Assembly (NCBI GenBank): GCA_017404585.1
Contig: JAFRCB010000063.1
Coordinates: forward strand, 1-5,956
Source of the DNA: Lachnospiraceae bacterium
GTDB taxonomy: Bacteria > Bacillota > Clostridia > Lachnospirales > Lachnospiraceae
Reading direction: 5' to 3'
DNA length: 5,956 nucleotides
The notes under the pieces are model-generated. The model worked only from the letters and a program-made list of their open reading frames with translations. It made no database searches and was not told the DNA's origin. Of this stretch, positions 1 to 5,233 are shown in pieces; position 1 is the stretch's first letter, and each line of letters starts with the position of its first letter. The position numbers and the translations under genes are program-made.

Positions 1-375
1 GTAAGCGGTGATCTGACTACCATTATGGCGGGTCTTGCCTGCGGTGAACCCAATACGATCGCATGGGATATCCTTCGCAATCATGTTGACGCGTTCCTGT
101 CATGCCCGGACTGGGTCTCGGCCAAAGGCATGAGGATGCTGGCAGTACCGCTCAAGGGGGACCCGAAGGTCATTTCCGGTGAGTCGGGATCAGTTGGAAT
201 GGGCGTTCTTGCCACCGTCATGGGCGATGACAGCTATAGAGGTCTTCGCGATGCTCTGGAGCTCGACCGGTTCAGCAAGGTCTTGCTTTTCTCGACTGAA
301 GGCAACACAGATTCCGAAAAATTCCGCACGATTGTATGGGACGGGGAGTTCCCTTCGATTTCGGGTCACGCGTAA
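1..375 (+). CDS. ygeX: Diaminopropionate ammonia-lyase (3' end only)
   Basis: This is the C-terminal 124 residues of a PLP-dependent 2,3-diaminopropionate ammonia-lyase, which converts 2,3-diaminopropionate to pyruvate and two ammonia. The frame is already open at base 1 and ends at TAA 373-375, so the start and the PLP-lysine region lie outside the window. I recognise the family from the conserved C-terminal stretch GLACGEPNTIAW, then FLSCPDWVSAKGMRML, then ISGESGSVGMGVL and LLFSTEGNTD, which match YgeX/DpaL proteins (fold-type II, usually about 400 residues). It is the first visible gene of a run ygeX-ygeY-ygeW-arcC, the partners expected for this enzyme in purine-linked catabolic clusters. 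The gap to ygeY is 81 bases with no obvious terminator, so co-transcription is likely. Identity is firm; substrate is inferred from the family. Confidence 0.93.
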   Translation, partial: VSGDLTTIMAGLACGEPNTIAWDILRNHVDAFLSCPDWVSAKGMRMLAVPLKGDPKVISGESGSVGMGVLATVMGDDSYRGLRDALELDRFSKVLLFSTEGNTDSEKFRTIVWDGEFPSISGHA

Positions 376-441
376 CAAATAAATAAGTAGTTTAGCAAAC
401 AAGATAAGTACAGAGATTGAGCGAGAATTGAATTTAGAAAC

Positions 442-450
442 AAAAAGGAG
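442..450 (+). promoter_or_regulatory. Ribosome binding site of ygeY
   Basis: AAAAAGGAG lies six bases before the ATG at 457. The strong match and good spacing fix the ygeY start and suggest that the broken gene is still translated at its 5' end. No convincing promoter or terminator is seen in the rest of the 81-base gap after ygeX. Confidence 0.75.
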
Positions 451-456
451 CGTATT

Positions 457-1832
457 ATGGCACTGGATTATGCGAAAATTAAAGAGGCAGCTGAAAATTA
501 TCGCCCGGACATGGTCCGGTTCCTTCGGGAGATGATCTCTCATCCGAGCGAGAGCTGCGAGGAAAAAGAAGTTGTGGAATGCATCAGGGCAGAGATGGAG
601 AAGCTCGGATTTGACAAAGTTGAGGTCGATGGACTCGGAAATGTCATCGGATGGATGGGTGAAGGAGACAAATCATTGCAATTGATTCCCATATCGATAC
701 GGTAGGCATCGGAAATATCGACAACTGGGAGGCGGATCCGTACAAGGGATATGAGACGGATGAGCTGATTTACGGCCGCGGCGGATCCGATCAGGAAGGC
801 GGTATGGCCAGCGCTGTGTACAGTGCGAAAATTATGAAGGATCTCGATCTGCTCCCGAAAGGCTATAAAGTCATGATCGTCGGCAGTGTTCAGGAGGAGG
901 ACTGCGACGGCATGTGCTGGCAGTACATCTATAATAAAGACAAAATCGTTCCGGAGTTTGTCATCTCCACTGAACCGACGGACGGAGGCATCTACCGCGG
1001 CCACCGCGGCCGTATGGAGATCCGCGTGGATGTAAAGGGGATTTCCTGCCACGGTTCCGCACCGGAGCGCGGAGATAACGCAATCTATAAGATGGCCGAC
1101 ATTCTTGCTGATGTCAGAGCTCTCAATGAGAACGGCTGCGGACCGGACGATGAGATCAAAGGTTTGGTCAAGATGCTTGAACCGGAGTTCAATCCGGATT
1201 ACTATGAGGATGCCAGATTCCTTGGACGAGGCACATGCACTGTGTCCCAGATTTTCTATACGTCCCCGAGCCGCTGTGCCGTCGCCGACAGCTGTGCCAT
1301 TTCAATCGATCGCCGCATGACTGCCGGTGAGACCTGGGATTCCTGCCTTGAAGAGATCCGTCAGCTTCCGAGCTGCAGAAAATACGGAGATGATGTTAAG
1401 GTTTCGATGTACATGTATGACAGACCGTCATGGACAGGCGAGGTCTATGAGACAGAGTGCTACTTCCCGACTTGGATCAATAAGGAGAGTGCAGCCCATG
1501 TAGAAGCCCTGGCCCGCGCACACAGGAATCTGTACGGCGAAAAGCGCATGACGACTCCGTCATCGGCTGATAAGAGAAACAGGCCGCTGATTGACAAATG
1601 GACATTTTCCACGAACGGCGTCGCGATTCAGGGACGTTACGGCATTCCGTGCGTCGGCTTCGGACCGGGTGCCGAGAGTCAGGCACACGCGCCCAATGAG
1701 GTAACTTATAAAGACGATCTTGTGAGATGCGCCGCGGTTTATGTCGCAGCCCTGAATCTTTACAACGGCGAGAATGCCGACGGCGACGTGACTCAGTTCC
1801 GCGCGGGCAGGACCGACAATGACATTCAGTAA
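457..1832 (+). pseudogene. ygeY: YgeY-type M20 metallohydrolase, interrupted by a frameshift
   Basis: The gene encodes a zinc-dependent M20 (ArgE/DapE-like) amidohydrolase of the YgeY family, linked to selenium and purine catabolic clusters; the exact substrate is uncertain, and a ureido or N-acyl derivative of 2,3-diaminopropionate is likely. Translation from ATG 457 stops early at TAG 703-705. The homologous protein resumes in another frame, which is readable from about 678 to TAA 1832. Adding one base near 677 (TTGCA to TTGGCA) rejoins both parts into a 458-residue protein reading [17 protein letters not shown]. Counted on that repaired protein, M20 metal and catalytic residues are present: H79 and D81 (HID), D112 ([10 protein letters not shown]), E147/E148 (VQEEDCDG), E173 (STEPTD) and H411 (AHAPNE). 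All active-site motifs and the reading frame on both sides are intact, so this is a very recent mutation or a sequencing/assembly error. Length is greater than I recall for E. coli YgeY (about 400). Confidence 0.9.
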
Positions 1833-1902
1833 CTAAAACTTTCCACATTAAAGGCTCATATTGTCTTATCGAAGTTTGTCGGGAACTGCGGTATAATAAG
1901 AA

Positions 1903-1906
1903 AGGA
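1903..1906 (+). promoter_or_regulatory. Ribosome binding site of ygeW
   Basis: AGGA, inside the purine-rich run AAGAAAGGA (1898-1906), lies seven bases before ATG 1914 and supports that start. It is weaker than the sites before ygeY and arcC. Confidence 0.55.
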
Positions 1907-1913
1907 TAAAATA

Positions 1914-3110
1914 ATGGATCAGAAGTTACAGGGATATATCGATAAGCTGAACAAACTGAATTTCAAAGATATGTATGAGGGAGATTTCTTCCTCACATGG
2001 GAGAAGACAGATGACGAAATCGAAGCTGTGTTTACGGTCGCGGACGCGCTCCGCTACATGAGAGAAACTAACATCTCCACGAAAGTTTTCGAGTCGGGAC
2101 TTGGCATCTCGCTCTTCCGTGACAACTCCACGAGAACCCGCTTTTCTTTTGCGTCCGCCTGCAATCTGCTGGGGCTTGAAGTCCAGGATCTTGACGAGGG
2201 CAAGAGCCAGATCGCGCACGGCGAGACTGTACGTGAGACTGCAAATATGATATCCTTTATGGCAGATGTAATCGGTATTCGCGATGATCTGTTCATCGGA
2301 AAAGGCAACGCATACATGCACAGTGTTGTCGATGCCGTGACAGAAGGTCACAGGGACGGAGTGCTCGAGCAGAAGCCTACTCTGGTCAATCTGCAGTGTG
2401 ACATTGACCATCCGACACAGTGCATGGCAGACATGCTCCATATCATCAATACCTTCGGCGGTGTTCAGAATCTGAAAGGCAAAAAGGTCGCCATGACATG
2501 GGCATATTCTCCGAGTTACGGAAAACCGCTCTCGGTACCGCAGGGAGTCATCGGTCTTATGACCCGTTTCGGTATGGACGTTGTGCTGGCGCATCCGGAA
2601 GGCTACGAGGTGATGCCTGAGGTGGAGGAAGTCGCGCGGGCAAATGCAGCAAAGACCGGAGGAAGCTTCACAAAGACGAATAATATGGCCGAGGCTTTCA
2701 AGGATGCGGATATTGTGTATCCAAAGAGCTGGGCTCCGTTCGCGGCTATGGAGAAGAGGACCGAGCTGTACGCGCAGGGCGATCAGGAAGGCATCAAAGC
2801 TCTTGAGAAGGAACTTCTCGCGCAGAATGCGGAGCATAAGGATTGGAGCTGTACCGAGGAACTGATGGAGACGACCAGAGACGGCAGGGCGCTTTATCTT
2901 CACTGCCTTCCGGCTGACATCACGGGCGTTTCCTGTGAGGAAGGCGAAGTGGATGCGAGCGTATTTGACCGCTACCGCGATCCGCTTTACAAGGAGGCAA
3001 GCTATAAGCCGTATATCATAGCTGCCATGATCTTCCTCGCTAAACAGAAAGATCCCGCAGGAACACTGGCTAAGCTATATGCGCGTGCTGCCGAAAGACA
3101 TGTGCAGTAG
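1914..3110 (+). CDS. ygeW: YgeW-type carbamoyltransferase
   Basis: This 398-residue protein belongs to the aspartate/ornithine transcarbamoylase superfamily and matches the YgeW branch in length (about 396) and motifs. The carbamoyl-phosphate loop STRTR is at residues 72-76, the HPTQ motif at 166-169, and the HCLPAD motif at 330-335 followed by ITGVSCEEGEV. YgeW proteins are knotted transcarbamoylases whose substrate was long unknown. Its place between ygeY and arcC suggests it runs in the catabolic direction, cleaving a ureido compound with phosphate to release carbamoyl phosphate, with 2,3-diaminopropionate derivatives as likely substrates; this is inference. It is a cytoplasmic enzyme, probably trimeric like its relatives. 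It starts 81 bases after ygeY and its stop overlaps the arcC ribosome binding site, so ygeW and arcC are tightly coupled. Confidence 0.92.
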   Translation: MDQKLQGYIDKLNKLNFKDMYEGDFFLTWEKTDDEIEAVFTVADALRYMRETNISTKVFESGLGISLFRDNSTRTRFSFASACNLLGLEVQDLDEGKSQIAHGETVRETANMISFMADVIGIRDDLFIGKGNAYMHSVVDAVTEGHRDGVLEQKPTLVNLQCDIDHPTQCMADMLHIINTFGGVQNLKGKKVAMTWAYSPSYGKPLSVPQGVIGLMTRFGMDVVLAHPEGYEVMPEVEEVARANAAKTGGSFTKTNNMAEAFKDADIVYPKSWAPFAAMEKRTELYAQGDQEGIKALEKELLAQNAEHKDWSCTEELMETTRDGRALYLHCLPADITGVSCEEGEVDASVFDRYRDPLYKEASYKPYIIAAMIFLAKQKDPAGTLAKLYARAAERHVQ

Positions 3111-3114
3111 GAGG
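3109..3114 (+). promoter_or_regulatory. Ribosome binding site of carbamate kinase, overlapping the ygeW stop
   Basis: A perfect AGGAGG begins inside the ygeW stop codon (TAG 3108-3110) and lies five bases before ATG 3120. This arrangement suggests translational coupling of the two enzymes that produce and use carbamoyl phosphate. Confidence 0.85.
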
Positions 3115-3119
3115 ACATT

Positions 3120-4061
3120 ATGGGTAAGAGAATTGTGTTGGCACTCGGGGGAAATGCGCTCGGAAATAATCTCCCTGAGCAGATGATCGCGGTGAAGAAG
3201 ACCGCTTCGGCAATTGTGGATCTTATTGAGGAGGGCGATGATCTTGTCATCGCGCATGGAAACGGACCGCAGGTCGGCATGATTCAGAAAGCCATGACTG
3301 AGCTGACACGCGCCAATCCGGCTAAATACATCACGTGTCCGCTGTCTGTCTGCGTGGCCATGAGCCAGGGCTACATCGGATATGATCTGCAGAATGCGCT
3401 CCGCGAGGAGCTTCTGGACCGCGGCATCGATATCGGCTGCGCTACCGTGCTGACTCAGGTCGAAGTGGATCCCGATGATCCGGCATTTAAGCATCCGACT
3501 AAGCCGATCGGCGCCTTTATGACGAAAGAGGAAGCGGATAAACTCGTCCGTGAGCGCGATTATGAGGTGATGGAGGACGCCGGCCGCGGATATCGCCGTG
3601 TGGTCGCTTCGCCGAGACCGGTATCGATTGTAGAAATTGATACGATCCGTGCGCTGGTGGAGACGAATCACGTCGTAGTGGCCTGCGGTGGTGGAGGAAT
3701 TCCGGTCTTTCGGACGGTAGGTCATCATCTGAAGGGCGCAGCTGCTGTCATCGATAAGGACTTCGCGGCAGAAAAGCTTGCCGAGCAGCTCGATGCGGAT
3801 GTGCTGATTATACTGACGGCGGTGGAGAAGGTCGCCATCCACTTCGGGAAACCGGATGAGGAGTGGCTTTCGGAGGTGACGCCGGAGGAGGCAAGAAAAT
3901 ATATGGCAGCAGGTGAATTTGCACCGGGCTCCATGCTGCCGAAGGTTCAGGCGGCTGTGGAGTTCGTGGAGTCAAAACCCGGAAGGTGTGCCCTCATTAC
4001 GCTCCTTGAGAAGGCGAAAGACGGTATTGCCGGAAAGACAGGAACATTGTTTTATACTTAA
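3120..4061 (+). CDS. arcC: Carbamate kinase
   Basis: Carbamate kinase transfers phosphate from carbamoyl phosphate to ADP, giving ATP, CO2 and ammonia. The 313-residue length is normal for the family (about 310). Amino-acid-kinase motifs are all present: ALGGNAL at 8-14, HGNGPQVG at 46-53, CGGGGIPV at 189-196, the nucleotide/phosphate region DKDFAAEKLA at 212-221, and FAPGSMLPKV at 267-276. It is the last gene of the + strand block and sits nine bases after ygeW. There is no arginine deiminase gene in view, so here it most likely serves the YgeW route; the E. coli counterpart in such a cluster is called yqeA. It is cytoplasmic and soluble. A strong hairpin follows 31 bases after the stop. Confidence 0.95.
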   Translation: MGKRIVLALGGNALGNNLPEQMIAVKKTASAIVDLIEEGDDLVIAHGNGPQVGMIQKAMTELTRANPAKYITCPLSVCVAMSQGYIGYDLQNALREELLDRGIDIGCATVLTQVEVDPDDPAFKHPTKPIGAFMTKEEADKLVRERDYEVMEDAGRGYRRVVASPRPVSIVEIDTIRALVETNHVVVACGGGGIPVFRTVGHHLKGAAAVIDKDFAAEKLAEQLDADVLIILTAVEKVAIHFGKPDEEWLSEVTPEEARKYMAAGEFAPGSMLPKVQAAVEFVESKPGRCALITLLEKAKDGIAGKTGTLFYT

Positions 4062-4092
4062 AACGCCCCAACAGCAAGTTATGCAGTATAAT

Positions 4093-4122
4093 GGGACCGG
4101 TCGGAGAAGTCTGACCGGTCCC
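4093..4122 (+). terminator. Probable terminator after arcC
   Basis: GGGACCGGTC (4093-4102) pairs perfectly with GACCGGTCCC (4113-4122). The stem extends inward by a G-U, a G-C and an A-T pair to a four-base GAAG loop, giving a 13-pair stem. The following TCATTTATTAC is only moderately T-rich on the + strand, and the minus-strand flank (ATTATACTGC) is not T-rich. It therefore serves arcC better than the convergent minus-strand gene, though a hairpin this strong could affect both. Confidence 0.7.
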
Positions 4123-4129
4123 TCATTTA

Positions 4130-4396
4130 TTACAATGCTATGTTCACTCTCTCCGTGATATAATCCGTACCGTCGATTCTGACGATGCAGACTAAGACTC
4201 CGTCTCTCACATCCCAATAGTCTGGGTGCAGCTGTACGGCCTGTCCTGCGGTGATTGAGCCTATCGTCTCTCTGATATTGTGGATGTTGTACAGATTTCC
4301 GCTGCGCACAGCGCGTGTATTGATATAAACAGCATCATGGTCATACTGTCCACCGGAAACATGTTCAAGCTGGTTATGGTTAAGTTTATCGAACAT
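4130..4396 (-). CDS. Small exported protein with double-glycine leader and SH3-like body
   Basis: This 88-residue protein begins MFDKLNHNQLEHVSGG. Counting back from the second Gly, Leu is at -12, Leu at -7, Val at -4 and Gly at -2 and -1, the spacing of double-glycine leaders that C39-peptidase ABC transporters cleave during export of class II bacteriocins and signalling peptides. The 72-residue body (residues 17-88) is not a typical bacteriocin: it is rich in beta-type residues, has a single Cys, no Gly-rich helix, and follows the pattern of bacterial SH3 domains (RAVRSG, then IGSITAGQAVQL, then IDGTDYITERV). That assignment is by eye and tentative. The start is supported by GGAGGT six bases upstream and a promoter-like pair before it. 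It lies 69 bases downstream of the lipoprotein gene on the same strand and converges on arcC. No transporter or immunity gene is in the window. The gene is very likely real; export is likely; function is unknown. Confidence 0.78.
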   Translation of the reverse strand: MFDKLNHNQLEHVSGGQYDHDAVYINTRAVRSGNLYNIHNIRETIGSITAGQAVQLHPDYWDVRDGVLVCIVRIDGTDYITERVNIAL

Positions 4397-4402
4397 AGTT
4401 TT

Positions 4403-4408
4403 ACCTCC
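4403..4408 (-). promoter_or_regulatory. Ribosome binding site of the GG-leader gene
   Basis: On the minus strand GGAGGT lies six bases before the ATG at 4396, a near-ideal site that fixes the start and therefore the 16-residue leader. Confidence 0.8.
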
Positions 4409-4428
4409 ATTCAGGTGCTTTTTTCTTG

Positions 4429-4456
4429 ATAATACTTACATTTGCATGTTTGTTAA
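4429..4456 (-). promoter_or_regulatory. Promoter of the GG-leader gene
   Basis: Read on the minus strand, TTAACA (4456-4451) and TATTAT (4434-4429) are separated by 16 bases; each hexamer matches the sigma-A consensus at five of six positions. Transcription would begin near 4422, leaving a leader of about 25 bases that includes the ribosome binding site. The promoter sits in the gap after the lipoprotein stop codon, so the GG-leader gene could be expressed alone as well as by read-through. Confidence 0.55.
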
Positions 4457-4465
4457 GTAAAGTTT

Positions 4466-4828
4466 TTATGCTGCCTTCAGTGTAATTGTAACATCGCCGT
4501 ATGTGTCCGGGGCCTCGTATTCTGCGGTATCCTTTTCAAAACCTTCCGGAACGGTCAGTACGTGAATGGTGTAAGAGCCCTCGTCAAAGCCTTCAAAAGT
4601 AGCGATTCCGTTTTCATCAGTCTCAGCCATATTGCATGTGATATCTGAGCAGAACTGGATCCGTGCGCCTTTTACGCCTGTCTCGGATTCATCCTGCACG
4701 ATGACGCGATAAACATTTCCCGGATTTTTCGGTATTTCAGAGCTGCCTGCATTTGAACCACATGCGGCAAGCATGGCTACCATGATAACTGCGAGTAATA
4801 ATGCTGTTCCTTTTATAATTCTTGACAT
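4466..4828 (-). CDS. Small lipoprotein with Cna-B/transthyretin-like domain
   Basis: The 120-residue protein starts with a lipoprotein signal: basic Arg3 and Lys6, a hydrophobic stretch at 8-19, and lipobox LAAC at 20-23, so it should be lipidated on Cys23 and anchored to the outer face of the membrane. A short Ser/Gly/Pro linker (24-38) leads to one domain at about 39-118 with the hallmarks of Cna-B or carboxypeptidase-regulatory-like beta-sandwiches: YRVIVQDESETGVKGARIQF, TDENGIATF at 70-78, GSYTIHVL at 84-91, and a closing DVTITLK strand. Two cysteines in CSDITC (60-65) are unusual for this fold and could form a disulfide or bind metal. The start has AAGGAG ten bases upstream. It precedes the GG-leader gene on the same strand with no terminator between. 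No enzyme motif is seen; a surface binding or structural role is plausible but unproven. Confidence 0.85.
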   Translation of the reverse strand: MSRIIKGTALLLAVIMVAMLAACGSNAGSSEIPKNPGNVYRVIVQDESETGVKGARIQFCSDITCNMAETDENGIATFEGFDEGSYTIHVLTVPEGFEKDTAEYEAPDTYGDVTITLKAA

Positions 4829-4883
4829 TGTATTTGAACTCCTTTCATCTATCTGAAGAAAAATGCTTCCGTTTTTGTTTTCT

Positions 4884-4909
4884 CCGGCAGATCAGACAGG
4901 AGCTGCCGG
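4884..4909. other. Hairpin in the lipoprotein 5' leader
   Basis: CCGGCAG (4884-4890) and CTGCCGG (4903-4909) form a perfect seven-base inverted repeat with a 12-base loop. Neither strand has a T-run directly after it, so it is not a standard terminator. On the minus strand it would fall in the transcribed leader of the lipoprotein gene, 55 bases before the ATG, where it could act in mRNA stability or control. It may also be chance. Confidence 0.4.
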
Positions 4910-4934
4910 TTCCTCGTAATCTCTGTTACATTTT

Positions 4935-4965
4935 TTTATACGAAGACATGCCGATACAGGTGCAA
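4935..4965 (-). promoter_or_regulatory. Candidate promoter of the lipoprotein gene
   Basis: On the minus strand TTGCAC (4965-4960) and TATAAA (4940-4935) are separated by 19 bases, longer than the ideal 17. Transcription would start near 4928 and give a leader of about 100 bases containing the hairpin at 4884-4909. It is the best candidate upstream of the lipoprotein gene but only a moderate match. Confidence 0.35.
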
Positions 4966-4976
4966 AAAATAAAGAA

Positions 4977-5030
4977 GTTTTCTCCAAAAGGTTTTCTCCA
5001 AAAGTTTCACCATAAAATTTTCTCCAAAAT
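4977..5030. repeat. Array of TTTTCTCCAAAA repeats
   Basis: GTTTTCTCCAAAAG occurs twice in perfect tandem (4977-4990 and 4991-5004). A third copy, ATTTTCTCCAAAAT, is at 5017-5030 and keeps the 12-base core TTTTCTCCAAAA exactly. The 12 bases between the second and third copies (TTTCACCATAAA) look like a degraded unit, so the array may be four units at a 13-14 base period. The core has TTTT and AAAA arms, which gives partial dyad symmetry. The array sits between the two candidate divergent promoters, about 12 bases upstream of the minus-strand -35 and about 37 upstream of the + strand -35, so a regulator binding site is possible. The repeat is seen directly; the role is inferred. Confidence 0.7.
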
Positions 5031-5066
5031 TCCAGTAAACAGACTTTTGATGGAATATGTATTTCG

Positions 5067-5096
5067 CTGTCACATTGCACTTGATTTTGCTATACT
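5067..5096 (+). promoter_or_regulatory. Candidate extended -10 promoter of the right-edge ORF
   Basis: TATACT (5091-5096) is preceded by TGC, giving an extended -10 (TGCTATACT). CTGTCA (5067-5072), four of six to the -35 consensus, lies 18 bases upstream. Transcription would start near 5103 and give a leader of about 130 bases before ATG 5234. Confidence 0.5.
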
Positions 5097-5186
5097 AAGA
5101 ATATCATCGAGGATAAGCTGCCAAATCTCTGAGGCAGAATTCATGTGACCTTATTATGAGATAAATGCACAAAAGGAAGAAACTTC

Positions 5187-5216
5187 ATGCTTTTTGCTGC
5201 ACAGCAGGAAGGATGA
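5187..5216 (+). CDS. Possible nine-residue leader peptide ORF
   Basis: ATG 5187 opens a nine-codon frame, MLFAAQQEG, ending in TGA 5214-5216. AAGGA (5173-5177) lies nine bases upstream, an acceptable ribosome binding site. The stop falls one base before the AAAGGAG (5218-5224) that serves the ORF at 5234, an arrangement that could couple translation of the two. The peptide lacks a run of one amino acid that would suggest classical attenuation. It is short enough to be chance. Confidence 0.25.
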   Translation: MLFAAQQEG

Positions 5217-5217
5217 G

Positions 5218-5224
5218 AAAGGAG
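5218..5224 (+). promoter_or_regulatory. Ribosome binding site of the right-edge ORF
   Basis: AAAGGAG lies nine bases before ATG 5234. It is the main evidence that the frame starts there, because the gene product has no recognised family to compare. Confidence 0.7.
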
Positions 5225-5233
5225 CTCTGTATT

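Larger units (their letters stand above)
4829..5233. other. Divergent intergenic region with repeats and candidate promoters
   Basis: This 405-base gap separates the minus-strand lipoprotein gene from the + strand ORF at 5234. It is AT-rich in the middle and has no convincing protein-coding gene. An open + frame of 108 codons (4822-5148) has no good ribosome binding site, begins inside the lipoprotein start region and gives a composition unlike a folded protein, so I treat it as chance. The region contains the lipoprotein ribosome binding site (AAGGAG, 4839-4844 on the minus strand), a hairpin at 4884-4909, a candidate promoter in each direction, a repeat array at 4977-5030 and a possible nine-residue leader ORF at 5187-5216; each is listed separately. 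Confidence 0.7.

Noticed and set aside
670..705. Programmed ribosomal frameshift in ygeY.
   Set aside because: The junction AAATCATTGCA has no X-XXY-YYZ slippery heptamer, no nearby Shine-Dalgarno-like stimulator and no strong downstream structure that I can see; a deletion or sequence error is simpler.
1892..1897. Perfect TATAAT upstream of ygeW, suggesting an internal promoter.
   Set aside because: No -35 match lies at a usable distance (TTGTCG is only 10 bases away, TTGTCT 25). Transcription would start near 1904, inside the ribosome binding site of ygeW, giving an almost leaderless message.
1926..2903. Long minus-strand frame of 325 codons opposite ygeW.
   Set aside because: It lies wholly within the well-supported ygeW gene, its translation is rich in His, Arg and Cys as expected for an antisense shadow, and it matches no family I know.
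3075..3842. Minus-strand frame of 255 codons opposite arcC.
   Set aside because: The arcC frame carries every kinase motif; the opposite frame is a shadow without a ribosome binding site.
4087..4092. TATAAT just before the arcC terminator hairpin, read as a + strand promoter.
   Set aside because: No -35 element at suitable spacing and no + strand gene follows; the hairpin directly downstream would end any transcript.
4977..5030. Reading the TTTTCTCCAAAA array as a CRISPR.
   Set aside because: Units are only 12-14 bases, two are directly abutting with no spacer, and there are no cas genes; it fits an operator-like repeat better.
4822..5148. Open + strand frame of 108 codons between the lipoprotein gene and the right-edge ORF.
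   Set aside because: It has no ribosome binding site, overlaps the lipoprotein start codon, runs through the repeat array and the candidate promoters, and its Lys/Phe/Arg-heavy translation resembles translated AT-rich intergenic DNA.
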